A stretch of DNA of 64,000 nt from Paenibacillus_AM sp052180255. Its GTDB lineage: Bacteria > Bacillota > Bacilli > Paenibacillales > NBRC-103111. The notes beneath the pieces were generated by a model that searched no databases, was not told the DNA's origin, and saw only the letters and a program-made list of their open reading frames with translations. The position numbers and the translations under genes are program-made. Position 1 is the stretch's first letter. Each line of letters begins with the position of its first letter. Location: contig NZ_CP197466.1 of NCBI RefSeq assembly GCF_052180255.1, forward strand, positions 3,906,001 through 3,970,000, read 5' to 3'. Shown here piece after piece: positions 1-8,307 of the stretch.

Positions 1-628
1 GCTTCACTTTTGTGCCTTCTTTACCTTGTTGAACGACTTGCTCTTTCCCTTTGGCAAGCTTGGCTTCATCTTGTTTAACAGTCTCAAACGGAATCGTCTC
101 TGTAATCTTTTCTGTTTCCTTACGAACTCGAATAATCTTAATATCAGTACCGGCAGCGACTGGCTGCTCTAACGCTGGTATCGCTCGATCAAGTTCCCCT
201 AGCTTTATATGTGAATCATTCAATACTTCTCCCACCGTTTTAGCGGCAGTGTACACAGTTGCGGTATCTCCATCTGCTGTTATCTGAATTGGTGAAGCAT
301 AATCGATTATGATCTTTTGACCTTGTTTGATTGTTGAATCAAGGGCTAATGAGATTCGATCGTGTTCTCCAACCCGAATAGCTTGTTCATCCAGTAGGCG
401 TTTTAGGACCCATTGTTTTGTTTTTACAATGGTTTCTTGTCCGTTCACAACTACGGATACGCTCTTGGTAGCCGTACCGTATAACAACACCAAAAACATG
501 AAAGTCATAGCGATTGAAGTGATAGATATTATTGAGATCAAACGCAAGTTTTCACGCTTCCATCGCATTACGAAGGACATGCTGGATGATCGTTTTACAT
601 GGGTCTCTAAATCTGAGATATTTCCCAC
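1..628 (-). CDS. yabE: YabE-like G5-domain cell-wall protein (3' end outside window)
   Basis: Partial gene; its C-terminus lies beyond position 1. The reading frame starts with GTG at 628, eight to nine bases after a GGAGG site. After about 20 residues there is one membrane segment (LISIISITSIAMTFMVLVLL), then two DUF348-type repeats (for example VVVNGQETIVKTKQWVLKRL) and the beginning of a G5 domain (KITETIPFETVKQDEAKL, EQVVQQGKEGTK). This order is typical of YabE/Rpf-like wall hydrolases, whose catalytic 3D domain would follow off the left edge. It lies behind a c-di-AMP riboswitch with a leader terminator, as expected for a wall-remodelling enzyme. The catalytic domain is inferred, not seen. 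Confidence 0.85.
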   Translation of the reverse strand, partial: MGNISDLETHVKRSSSMSFVMRWKRENLRLISIISITSIAMTFMFLVLLYGTATKSVSVVVNGQETIVKTKQWVLKRLLDEQAIRVGEHDRISLALDSTIKQGQKIIIDYASPIQITADGDTATVYTAAKTVGEVLNDSHIKLGELDRAIPALEQPVAAGTDIKIIRVRKETEKITETIPFETVKQDEAKLAKGKEQVVQQGKEGTKVK

Positions 629-827
629 TTCTTCGGTCCTCCTTCAAAGCCTCGCCGTCGAGTTTTACGCATGATTAGAATTGACGCGACTTGATAGATT
701 TAAATTATGGTTAACTGTCCGTGAATTCGATCCATTTCCATAAGTGAAATGTTCGAACCTTCCTCGTCCACCTCCTTCATCACGGTTATGATTAAACAAA
801 AGACAAACTCCTGCTAATCCAATTGTG

Positions 828-875
828 AAATAAAAAGAGACCAAGAGGAAGAAGAGAAATCTTCCCGCGGTCTCT
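828..875 (-). terminator. Intrinsic terminator in the yabE leader (riboswitch expression platform)
   Basis: On the minus strand AGAGACC and GGTCTCT enclose a further GGGAAGA/TCTTCC pairing and are followed by TTTTTATTT. It sits about 30 bases after the c-di-AMP aptamer and 200 bases before the yabE start, the right place for ligand-dependent termination. Confidence 0.8.
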
Positions 876-904
876 GTACACACATGTGTAGACACGACAA
901 CGAT

Positions 905-1095
905 AATGATTCCCTCTCAAAAATACGCTTACGAGGTTAGCTGACGGATTCGGGCGCGAGAGTCGCCCTACCTTGGCCCATAAGTGTTAACCGAAGTTAA
1001 ACTTACTTCCAAGGATTCACCCCAATTGTTTCTGCTACAACCGAGACAATTACTTTGGTCCCAGTTTTTACAGCGGTTCCCCCGTTTCCCAAAAT
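905..1095 (-). promoter_or_regulatory. c-di-AMP riboswitch (ydaO-yuaA leader) upstream of yabE
   Basis: Read on the minus strand, the conserved core blocks of the ydaO/yuaA class appear in order: GGGGAACC, TTGGGGTGAATCC, a GGTAGGGCGACTC segment, then CCGAATCCGTCAGCTAACCT and CGTAAGC. These are the signature pseudo-symmetric purine-rich motifs of the c-di-AMP aptamer. The downstream terminator implies that bound c-di-AMP switches yabE off, as known for this class. The sense of regulation is inferred from family knowledge. Confidence 0.93.
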
Positions 1096-1398
1096 GGAAA
1101 CTCAGCGATAAGAAATGAATGATCGTAATTAAGTTATATGACAAGAATATTACTTTGAACTTAAGAACCTGTAAAGCGAACTATTTGATCAAATTTGGCT
1201 AAAATTATCATTTTTATTGGTAAAACTTACTTATTTGTTCTCGATAACCCTATTTTTCTTATGAATGCTCCTGTTTTTGCCATTTTTATTGGTTAATGTT
1301 ACTATTTTGTGTGAAAAGGGCTCTTTTTTAACGCGGAAATTTGGATCTGAGACCCTAATTCTAGCGCACTATTTCCAATGAATAGGTAGGTGGGACTT
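1096..1398. other. Divergent intergenic region between yabE leader and ecsA
   Basis: AT-rich region that must hold the promoters for the yabE riboswitch transcript (minus) and for ecsAB (plus). I found no convincing -35/-10 pair with standard spacing and no open reading frame with a ribosome binding site. Confidence 0.4.
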
Positions 1399-2172
1399 AT
1401 GACGGACATGCTTCAAATCACAAATTTATATGGCGGTTATTTACCAGGCAAACCGATCCTGAAGGACGTTACATTTTCTGTTAAAAAAGGAGAGATGGTT
1501 GGCCTAATCGGTTTAAATGGCGCCGGGAAAAGTACAACCATTAAACATATTCTAGGTCTTATGCTTCCACAGCAAGGCAGCGTTCATATGAATGGACAAA
1601 CACTTGCGGAAAATACGGAGGTATATCGTAAATCTTATGCTTTTGTCCCTGAAACCCCAGAGTTATATTCGGAACTTACGGTGTGGGAGCACTTGGAACT
1701 AACTGCGATGGCATATAACATTCCTCGGGATGAATTTGAAAAGCGAACAGCACGATTACTCCAAGAATTCCGAATGGAAAATAAGAAGAACAGCTTATCC
1801 ACTCAGCTATCTAAGGGCATGAAACAAAAAGTGATGATTATGAATGCACTGCTTATTGAACCATCACTATATATTATTGATGAACCGTTCTTAGGACTTG
1901 ACCCCCTCGCCATGCGATCCTTGCTGGAAACCATGGATCGATTACGGCAGAATGGCGCATCATTTCTGATTTCCTCGCATATTTTAGCGACAATTGAATC
2001 TTACTGTGATCGATTCGTCATTCTTCACGCGGGTCAGATCGCTGCACAAGGAACATTAGAGGAATTGCGACAAGAAGCGAGTGCATCAGGTGGTGCAAAT
2101 CTATCAAATAGGCCGATGTCGTTAGACGATCTCTTCTACTATTATATTACTCGGGAGGAGAATCGAGAATGA
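1399..2172 (+). CDS. ecsA: ABC transporter ATP-binding protein EcsA
   Basis: 257 residues. Walker A GLNGAGKST at about residues 38-46, signature LSKGMKQK near 142, Walker B YIIDEPFLGLDP near 162. The sequence follows B. subtilis EcsA closely by memory (YIPETP/VPETPELYSELTVWEHLELTAMAY region). An in-frame GTG lies nine bases upstream, but ATG at 1399 has AGGTGG five to six bases before it and is preferred. Its stop overlaps the start of ecsB (ATGA), so the two are translated as a pair. The Ecs transporter is known to affect the intramembrane protease RasP, protein secretion and sporulation; the substrate is not certain. Confidence 0.9.
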   Translation: MTDMLQITNLYGGYLPGKPILKDVTFSVKKGEMVGLIGLNGAGKSTTIKHILGLMLPQQGSVHMNGQTLAENTEVYRKSYAFVPETPELYSELTVWEHLELTAMAYNIPRDEFEKRTARLLQEFRMENKKNSLSTQLSKGMKQKVMIMNALLIEPSLYIIDEPFLGLDPLAMRSLLETMDRLRQNGASFLISSHILATIESYCDRFVILHAGQIAAQGTLEELRQEASASGGANLSNRPMSLDDLFYYYITREENRE

Positions 2173-3386
2173 ACATGCAGGCCCTATGGCAGCGTCGCCG
2201 GCAGGCATTTAGTCAGGAAGCTGTGAAGTATTGGCAGTTCGTGCTACGAAGTAACTTTGTTGGCTATGTCTTTCTACTATTTATTGTTTCTACCTATTAT
2301 TATATTCGCATCTTAAGTGATATCCCGACAAATTTCCCTTATATGTGGGTTGCGGTAGTGGTGCTGCTGCCATTACTTGCACCAAGCCCGATTCGTACCT
2401 ATATCCAGGCAGCGGATCGTATGTTTCTGCTTCCGATGGAAGGCAGGCTAAGCGCCTATTTTCGCTCCGCGCTCAGGTACAGCTTTGTCGTGCAAGGCAT
2501 CCGACTTGCACTTGGTGTTTTGGCGATATGGCCACTTTATCGCCAATGTGCTGCCACAGCTGCGCAGCCGCTGTGGTTTGTACTTGGCCTGCTGCTACTG
2601 GCCAAGGGAGCTTACTTGCTCTCCGCTTGGCAGGAGAGCCGGATGGTAACCGCGCGAGCGCGCGCGGTGAGTTCCCTGCTGCGATGGATTGGCGCAGCAG
2701 GAATAATCCCCCTTGTGCTAAGCCAAGGGGGATTCTGGGCCGCACCGCTATTGATCGGTGCGATACTCATTTGGACGCTTGCAATGCGAGTCGTCCCACG
2801 TTACCAAGTGGGATGGGACACGCTCATTGCAAGAGAAGAAGCAGCGAGACGAAGACATTTTCGCTTCTTCTCCTACTTCATCGATGTGCCGCAGCTTCCT
2901 TTTCAAATTAGGACGCGAAAATGGGCTGTTTGGGTAACAAACTTGTATCCCTTCACAGCCCATTATGCACAAAGCTATTTATTTACGAAAACTTTACTTC
3001 GTTCGGACTTGTTCGGTATGTTTCTTCGTACGACAATTGCTGGACTCATTATTACAGCCGTCGTATCTAGTGATGTAGTACGCATGATCGTCACGATTAT
3101 CACTATATTAGTATCTTCCGTCCAGCTTAGTACACTGCAGGAAGCACATCGCTATTCCTTCTGGCTTAGCATGTATCCCTTGCAAGCTGCAAGACAAATC
3201 CAAGCAGTTATTCAAATCATGATCTGCTCCCTTGCCGTTTCAACCGTGTTACTTACCATTTCATTACTTATTCGTTCGATGGAGCCTATCTACACTTTAG
3301 CTCCCTTGCTTACTTTCATAGTGGTAACACTGTACCTACGCTTCATATTACGCCGTAAGTGGGAACGCCTACTTGAGTCCGAGTAG
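2169..3386 (+). CDS. ecsB: ABC transporter permease EcsB
   Basis: 405 residues with several hydrophobic spans, including segments near residues 28-44, 58-70, 120-150, 165-200 and 300-390, as in the EcsB permease family. It overlaps ecsA by four bases. Its last 18 bases overlap the end of the convergent tatD gene, so the two coding regions share sequence in opposite directions. No ecsC follows. Identification rests on the close EcsA partner and on length and topology. Confidence 0.85.
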   Translation: MNMQALWQRRRQAFSQEAVKYWQFVLRSNFVGYVFLLFIVSTYYYIRILSDIPTNFPYMWVAVVVLLPLLAPSPIRTYIQAADRMFLLPMEGRLSAYFRSALRYSFVVQGIRLALGVLAIWPLYRQCAATAAQPLWFVLGLLLLAKGAYLLSAWQESRMVTARARAVSSLLRWIGAAGIIPLVLSQGGFWAAPLLIGAILIWTLAMRVVPRYQVGWDTLIAREEAARRRHFRFFSYFIDVPQLPFQIRTRKWAVWVTNLYPFTAHYAQSYLFTKTLLRSDLFGMFLRTTIAGLIITAVVSSDVVRMIVTIITILVSSVQLSTLQEAHRYSFWLSMYPLQAARQIQAVIQIMICSLAVSTVLLTISLLIRSMEPIYTLAPLLTFIVVTLYLRFILRRKWERLLESE

Positions 3387-4139
3387 GCGAATTGCATTCG
3401 CTGTTGTAATTTCGGCCAGTTCTTCCACACTCATACCCCGGATTTCTGCAGCCGTTTCTGCGACGAGACGCACATAAGATGTCTCATTGCGTTTACCGCG
3501 GAACGGATGTGGCGTTAAGTATGGCGCGTCCGTTTCAATCAGCAGGCGGTTAAGTGGGACTTGAGCCAATATTTCTTTTGGCAACTTCGCATTTTTGAAC
3601 GTAATGGGTCCACCGAATGACAGATGAAAGTTCATATCTAAACATGCTTGTGCCGTTTCCCAAGAACCGGAGAAGCTATGCATGATGCCGCCGACTTCGG
3701 CGGCTTTTTCTTCTCTCAATATTTTTAACGTATCGTGATGCGCATCTCGGTTATGGATAATAATCGGCTTACCTATGCGGCGTGCCAGACGAATTTGCTC
3801 TCGAAACACACGATCTTGTACATCCTTCGGTGATGTATCCCAATAATAATCGAGGCCAATCTCTCCAATTGCTACAACCTTTGGGTGCTTACAAAGTTCT
3901 TCGATCCAGCTTAAATCTTCAGGAAGCATATCCTTTGCATCTTGAGGATGCCAGCCCACCGCTGCATATACAAAATCATATTTTTCAGCTAATGCCATTG
4001 TTGTTGGAATCGTTTCACGGTTAAAACCGATATTCACAATCCGTGTTACTCCCGCTTCCAATGCTCGGTTTATCGCCTCGTCACGATCCTCATCAAACGC
4101 CGATGCATCCATATGTGTATGTGTGTCTGTTAACATCAT
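3369..4139 (-). CDS. tatD: TatD family metal-dependent DNase
   Basis: 256 residues, normal for TatD (YabD). Metal-binding residues are visible in order: HTHMD at the N-terminus, AIGEIGLDYYW, IIHNRDAHHD, GIMHSFSG and IETDAPYLTPHPF. TatD enzymes are Mg-dependent 3'-5' DNases and also act as D-aminoacyl-tRNA deacylases in some species. In B. subtilis it lies between metS and yabE; metS is not present here. The 3' end overlaps convergent ecsB by 18 bp. Confidence 0.92.
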   Translation of the reverse strand: MMLTDTHTHMDASAFDEDRDEAINRALEAGVTRIVNIGFNRETIPTTMALAEKYDFVYAAVGWHPQDAKDMLPEDLSWIEELCKHPKVVAIGEIGLDYYWDTSPKDVQDRVFREQIRLARRIGKPIIIHNRDAHHDTLKILREEKAAEVGGIMHSFSGSWETAQACLDMNFHLSFGGPITFKNAKLPKEILAQVPLNRLLIETDAPYLTPHPFRGKRNETSYVRLVAETAAEIRGMSVEELAEITTANAIRLLGLK

Positions 4140-4159
4140 TAATAAACTCCTTTATATCT

Positions 4160-5428
4160 TTAAATACCAAACCATTCACGAAGCTGTCTACGTCGATCTT
4201 CGCCTATCCGTTCTAGAATTTCTTCTGGGTAATAAATATGACATTTTCCCATATGCAAACCTGAAATCGAGCGCACAATCTCGGATTTCTCGGATATTTC
4301 CGTTAAACCATTACCTTCATTAAGTAATAAAATGGGCAGCTTCTCAGTTTGCCCTGGACGATATATATCATAAGAAAGATCGGCTGGAAAATCTACCTCG
4401 AAGTAATAAGCAGGATCAAACCCACTCTCCTCAAGTGTATCACGCAATATTTGAAAATCAGCATTATCCGGCAAATCGATCGTAATAAATTTATATAACC
4501 TGCGATGCAAAAATCTTGTACATAAATCCGCAAGTATCTCATCCTGCTCTTTCGTCCAGCACATTAATACCGTCTGCATGAAAGATTCATCTAATAGGAA
4601 GTAATCCGCTACTGTGAGCTTTTTACAAAATAGCTTGTCCATTGGACTCAACATAAACCCAAACATATAACCCTCTTCATAAAGATCATGTGCTCGTTCG
4701 AAAATTTTATTCAAAATGACCTCAGCGCTGCGAGTTACAGGGTGGAAGTAGACCTGCCAATGCATCTGATATCGTGACATCAAGTAATCCTCAACCGCAT
4801 GCATTCCGCTTTCCTTCACAACAATATGCCCTTGGTAAGGACGTATCACGCGAAGAATTCGCTCTAAATCGAATGTTCCATAATTCACTCCTGTAAAATA
4901 AGCATCCCGCAATAAATAATCCATTCGGTCCGCATCGAGTTGCGATGAGACAAGAGCAACAACGACTTCTCGTGGATAGGTTTTGGAAATCACACTGGCA
5001 ACTGCTTGTGGAAAATGAGGGGATACTTGAGCGAGCACAGCATGAACCTCTGTATCTTCAAGTAGCATTCGACAAGTCCAAGCTTCATGATGCGTCCCAA
5101 ACACACGCTCCACAGAATGTGAAAAAGGTCCGTGTCCGATGTCATGCAGCAAAGCTGCACATAGACAGACAAGCCGCTCTTCCTGCGGCCAATCTTCATA
5201 ACCATTACGTTCAAACTGCGAAATAATTTTTCGAGTCACTTCGTAAACGCCTAATGAATGAGAAAAACGGCTATGTTCTGCCCCATGGAATGTTAAGAAG
5301 GAAGTCCCTAGCTGCCTTACTCTCCGAAGTCGTTGGAATTCTTTTGTATTAATCAGATCCCAGATCACTTTATCATCCACATAGATGTATTTATGTACCG
5401 GATCTTTGAACACCTTCTCTTCTTTCAT
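4160..5428 (-). CDS. HD-domain phosphohydrolase (YwfO/dNTPase-like)
   Basis: 422 residues from ATG at 5428, chosen because GGGAGG lies seven bases upstream; a longer frame to 5494 has no such site. HD metal residues: EHSRFSHSLGVYE, LLHDIGHGPFSHSVE and SSQLDADRMDYLLRDA, with the GHGPFSH signature of deoxynucleoside triphosphohydrolase-like proteins such as B. subtilis YwfO and E. faecalis EF1143. It probably hydrolyses dNTPs or a related nucleotide; the substrate cannot be read from sequence. It ends 20 bases before tatD and may be co-transcribed with it. Confidence 0.85.
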   Translation of the reverse strand: MKEEKVFKDPVHKYIYVDDKVIWDLINTKEFQRLRRVRQLGTSFLTFHGAEHSRFSHSLGVYEVTRKIISQFERNGYEDWPQEERLVCLCAALLHDIGHGPFSHSVERVFGTHHEAWTCRMLLEDTEVHAVLAQVSPHFPQAVASVISKTYPREVVVALVSSQLDADRMDYLLRDAYFTGVNYGTFDLERILRVIRPYQGHIVVKESGMHAVEDYLMSRYQMHWQVYFHPVTRSAEVILNKIFERAHDLYEEGYMFGFMLSPMDKLFCKKLTVADYFLLDESFMQTVLMCWTKEQDEILADLCTRFLHRRLYKFITIDLPDNADFQILRDTLEESGFDPAYYFEVDFPADLSYDIYRPGQTEKLPILLLNEGNGLTEISEKSEIVRSISGLHMGKCHIYYPEEILERIGEDRRRQLREWFGI

Positions 5429-5667
5429 GTCGAAACCTCCCCTCGATTTCCCCCATAATTTCGACAAAAAAACTCGTATTTTGTCGAATAACATTAATTT
5501 TTAATTCCCAATAATGACCATTACTCAACTGCTAATCTTTCAAGTATAATTTTACTTATCTTCATTAGTTCTATTAAAATAACCGAATTTCCTGTTAATT
5601 CATGGACACTTTTGAAATTAGTAGATTTAGTTCGTGTCTTGGTGTCCATTTACACTCAAAAAGTGGT

Positions 5668-5696
5668 TGACTATTTTGGGAATCGTTGGTATTATA
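5668..5696 (+). promoter_or_regulatory. Sigma-A promoter of abrB
   Basis: TTGACT at 5668-5673 and TATTAT at 5691-5696 with a 17-base spacer. It is followed about 60 bases later by the abrB ribosome binding site. Confidence 0.75.
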
Positions 5697-5764
5697 GCTA
5701 ATGAAAAGAATGTCGAAAGTTGACGATTACATATTTTTTTTATATTACAGGAGGATTTATACAT

Positions 5765-6019
5765 ATGATGAAATCTACCGGAATTGTTCGTAAAGTTGAT
5801 GAGCTAGGTCGTGTTGTTATTCCTATCGAGCTTCGTCGTACACTAGGTATCGGCGAAAAAGACGCTCTTGAAATTTATGTAGATGGCGAGCGTATCATGC
5901 TTAAAAAATATGAGCCGGCTTGTATCTTCTGTGGTAACGCAGAAAACGTTACATATTTTAAGGGAAAAATTGTTTGTCATATTTGTTTATCAGAAATGCC
6001 AGTACCTGTGACAAAATAA
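5765..6019 (+). CDS. abrB: Transition-state regulator AbrB, zinc-ribbon-like C-terminus
   Basis: 84 residues. ATG at 5765 follows AGGAGG by about ten bases; the longer frame to 5720 lacks a binding site. Residues 2-47 (STGIVRKVDELGRVVIPIEL...) are nearly the AbrB swapped-hairpin DNA-binding domain. The C-terminal half differs from B. subtilis AbrB and carries two CxxC pairs (CIFCGNAENVT, CHICLSEM), suggesting a small metal site. AbrB represses many stationary-phase genes. The gene stands alone between divergent and convergent neighbours with its own promoter and terminator. Confidence 0.92.
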   Translation: MMKSTGIVRKVDELGRVVIPIELRRTLGIGEKDALEIYVDGERIMLKKYEPACIFCGNAENVTYFKGKIVCHICLSEMPVPVTK

Positions 6020-6088
6020 GAAAAATAGTATATAATAGAAGTATCAACATTTCCTATGGTAATTCTAACCTTTTTCATACTCCTTTAT

Positions 6089-6134
6089 ATCTCTAATAGC
6101 GAGCAGCACGCTTCGCGATTAGAGATGTTTTTTT
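6089..6134 (+). terminator. Intrinsic terminator of abrB
   Basis: ATCTCTAAT pairs with ATTAGAGAT around a GCG/CGC extension and is followed by a run of seven T on the plus strand. Confidence 0.85.
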
Positions 6135-6152
6135 GTTCCGATAATCATTGAA

Positions 6153-7037
6153 CTATCTTTCATGCAGTGCGTTATACACATCACGTTTCGGTACACCACG
6201 ATCGACGGCAGCAAGCTTAATGGCTTCCTTCTTATTCCCTGAAATTTGAGAATAGTGTTCTACATGCTCGTGAATGGATAAGTGTGCCCACCACTTCGCA
6301 TCACTACCTTCTTCCGAATCGCCTTTACCGACACTTCCTTCAACAACAATGCAGTACTCGCCAAGTGGCGCTTGTTCCTCCAGATAAGTAATCGCTTCTA
6401 ACAAAGTGCTGCGTGCAAATTCTTCATGCTTCTTCGTAAGTTCTCGCGCCAAACAGATACGACGATCTCCCCATACTTCAGCCATTGCATTTAAGGTTTT
6501 TACAACCCGATGCGGAGCTTCATAAAAAATTAACGTTTCGCAAAGTGTTTTCAGTCGCTCAAGTTCCTTCGTTATGCCTTTCTTCTCTCTTGGCAAGAAA
6601 CCGATAAACGTAAACTTCTCCGTAGACAGTCCAGAAGCAATTAAAGCAGACAAAGCTGCGTTAGCACCTGGGATCGGTACAACAGGGATCGAGCTTTCAG
6701 TTGCTAAACAGACAAGATCATAACCTGGATCTGATATAGCAGGAAGTCCAGCATCACTCACAAGTGCAATAGACTGTCCTTCCGACAATAGACGAATAAG
6801 TTCAGGTCCAGAATTCATCTTATTATGCTCATGGTAAGCAAATAGACGTGATGGCGATATTTCAAAATGGGACAACAACTTACGTGTTTGTCTTGTATCT
6901 TCTGCTGCAATGATCTCGACCTCTTTCAAAATACGAACCGCTCGATATGTCATATCTTCTAAATTACCAATCGGAGTGGCGACAAGATAGAGCGTGCCCC
7001 ACGATCCCTCATCTTTATAGCTTTTTTGTATATTCAT
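6153..7037 (-). CDS. rsmI: 16S rRNA (cytidine-1402-2'-O)-methyltransferase RsmI
   Basis: 294 residues, usual for RsmI (YabC). The N-terminal signature LYLVATPIGNLEDMTYRAV and the SAM-related stretches AAEDTRQTRKLL, LVSDAGLPAISDPGYDLV and GANAALSALIASGL are characteristic of the tetrapyrrole methylase fold used by RsmI. It methylates the ribose of C1402 in the decoding centre. Start ATG overlaps the stop of the upstream yabB gene by three bases (ATGA), indicating translational coupling. Confidence 0.95.
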   Translation of the reverse strand: MNIQKSYKDEGSWGTLYLVATPIGNLEDMTYRAVRILKEVEIIAAEDTRQTRKLLSHFEISPSRLFAYHEHNKMNSGPELIRLLSEGQSIALVSDAGLPAISDPGYDLVCLATESSIPVVPIPGANAALSALIASGLSTEKFTFIGFLPREKKGITKELERLKTLCETLIFYEAPHRVVKTLNAMAEVWGDRRICLARELTKKHEEFARSTLLEAITYLEEQAPLGEYCIVVEGSVGKGDSEEGSDAKWWAHLSIHEHVEHYSQISGNKKEAIKLAAVDRGVPKRDVYNALHER

Positions 7038-7792
7038 AGTGATTCCCTCTTTCCACAGAACACACCTTCAAGCTCAGGTCCATATTGTCTACCATCATCA
7101 TTATAAACAATTAATGGAGGCAGCATGCGAACTTCAGGTTTGCCATCCTTCATTCCTTCGATAAGAATCATATTCGCTTCCTCATCGATCCGAGAATGAA
7201 CAAATCTCACGCGCTTTGGTTCAATTCGGTATTTACGCATAATTGTCATAATGTCAACAATTCGTGCTGCACGATGCACCATCGCGAACTTTCCACGAGA
7301 ACGTACAAGCTTTGCAGAAGTTGATATCACATCTTCTAACGTACAATGAACCTCATGACGAGCAGCGGTAAAATGTTTATTCTCGTTCTGGTCCCCCGCT
7401 GGAACTGGTAAATAAGGTGGATTAACGGTTACTAAATCATATTGTCCGTGTCCTAGATCATGATGAACATTGCGCAGATCTCCATGGACCATACGAATTT
7501 GTTCACCAAGATCATTCATTGTTACGCTACGCTGTGCCATGTTCTCAAGTCGATCTTGGATCTCAACACCGGTAATGTGCGCCTTGGTACGTGTTGACAG
7601 CAGCAATGGAATGACCCCATTACCTGAACACAAATCGATGATCTTTCCTTTTGTCGGCACCGTACAAAATCTTGCGAGCAGCACGGCATCCAGCGAGAAA
7701 GCGAACACTTCTTCACTTTGTATAATACCTAAACCGTGTGTTAATAAATCATCGACTCGCTCTGATGGATGAAGCTCTACTTCTTTTATCAT
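7034..7792 (-). CDS. yabB: tRNA1(Val) (adenine37-N6)-methyltransferase-like protein YabB
   Basis: 252 residues from ATG at 7792, placed seven bases after AGGAGG; the longer frame to 7813 would start inside that site. Motif I IDLCSGNGVIPLLLS and motif IV VTVNPPYLP mark an N6-adenine methyltransferase of the TrmN6/YfiC type. Target A37 of tRNA-Val is by homology only. The GIY-YIG gene yazA that follows in B. subtilis is absent; rsmI overlaps directly. Confidence 0.9.
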   Translation of the reverse strand: MIKEVELHPSERVDDLLTHGLGIIQSEEVFAFSLDAVLLARFCTVPTKGKIIDLCSGNGVIPLLLSTRTKAHITGVEIQDRLENMAQRSVTMNDLGEQIRMVHGDLRNVHHDLGHGQYDLVTVNPPYLPVPAGDQNENKHFTAARHEVHCTLEDVISTSAKLVRSRGKFAMVHRAARIVDIMTIMRKYRIEPKRVRFVHSRIDEEANMILIEGMKDGKPEVRMLPPLIVYNDDGRQYGPELEGVFCGKRESL

Positions 7793-7837
7793 GTTTTTGC
7801 CTCCTTGATTCACATCTAGCCTACAACTCGTAGTACA

Positions 7838-7923
7838 AAAGAAAAACCGCAGAGCGCTCTTGATGAGAGGAGGTGAGGAAGATGAATTCCACTACCTTAC
7901 ACTACCATCAAGAGCTCTGCGGT
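7838..7923 (-). terminator. Long-stem terminator downstream of yabA
   Basis: Minus strand: CCGCAGAGCTCTTGATG pairs with CATCAAGAGCGCTCTGCGG across a loop of about 40 bases, followed by TTTTTCTTTT. The stop of yabA lies two bases upstream of the stem. The loop is unusually long; on the plus strand it contains AGGAGGTGAGGAAG and an ATG (see findings). Confidence 0.75.
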
Positions 7924-7925
7924 AT

Positions 7926-8273
7926 CTACTTTTTAAGAAAAGACAAGCAGAACAGACAATCGCCTTCTGTACGAAGGTGTCCGTAATATACATTGCAGAT
8001 GTGGAACCCTTCTTGATATAGGCGGGCCAAATTATCAATACCCCCACCACTTATCGGTACAACAGGTTCCTTGATTCCAGTAACCCCAGTTACAGGTTCT
8101 TCATCATCTACTTTTTTGAGCACTTTACGGAGCTGCTGATTCTCGATGTTCAGACGCTGATTTTCTTCTAGCAGTAGAATAACCCGTTGTTTCAGCGCAC
8201 TTAAATCCGCATAAGCCATGCCCATTTGCTCTTCTAGTTGATGGATTTGTGCAAAAATGTCTTGTTTATCCAC
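7926..8273 (-). CDS. yabA: Replication initiation control protein YabA
   Basis: 115 residues. Residues 1-60 form a leucine-zipper-like coiled coil (IHQLEEQMGMAYADLSALKQ...). The C-terminus carries the zinc motif FHICNVYYGH...DCLFCLSF, which in B. subtilis YabA binds DnaA and DnaN to restrain re-initiation. It lies directly after yaaT, the conserved position, and is closed by its own terminator. Confidence 0.95.
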   Translation of the reverse strand: MDKQDIFAQIHQLEEQMGMAYADLSALKQRVILLLEENQRLNIENQQLRKVLKKVDDEEPVTGVTGIKEPVVPISGGGIDNLARLYQEGFHICNVYYGHLRTEGDCLFCLSFLKK

Positions 8274-8307
8274 TGTCTCACCTCAGCGCATTTCGCATCT
8301 GTCAATC

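Noticed and set aside
665..895. 76-codon open frame on the minus strand before yabE
   Set aside because: It lies across the riboswitch terminator in the leader and has no ribosome binding site.
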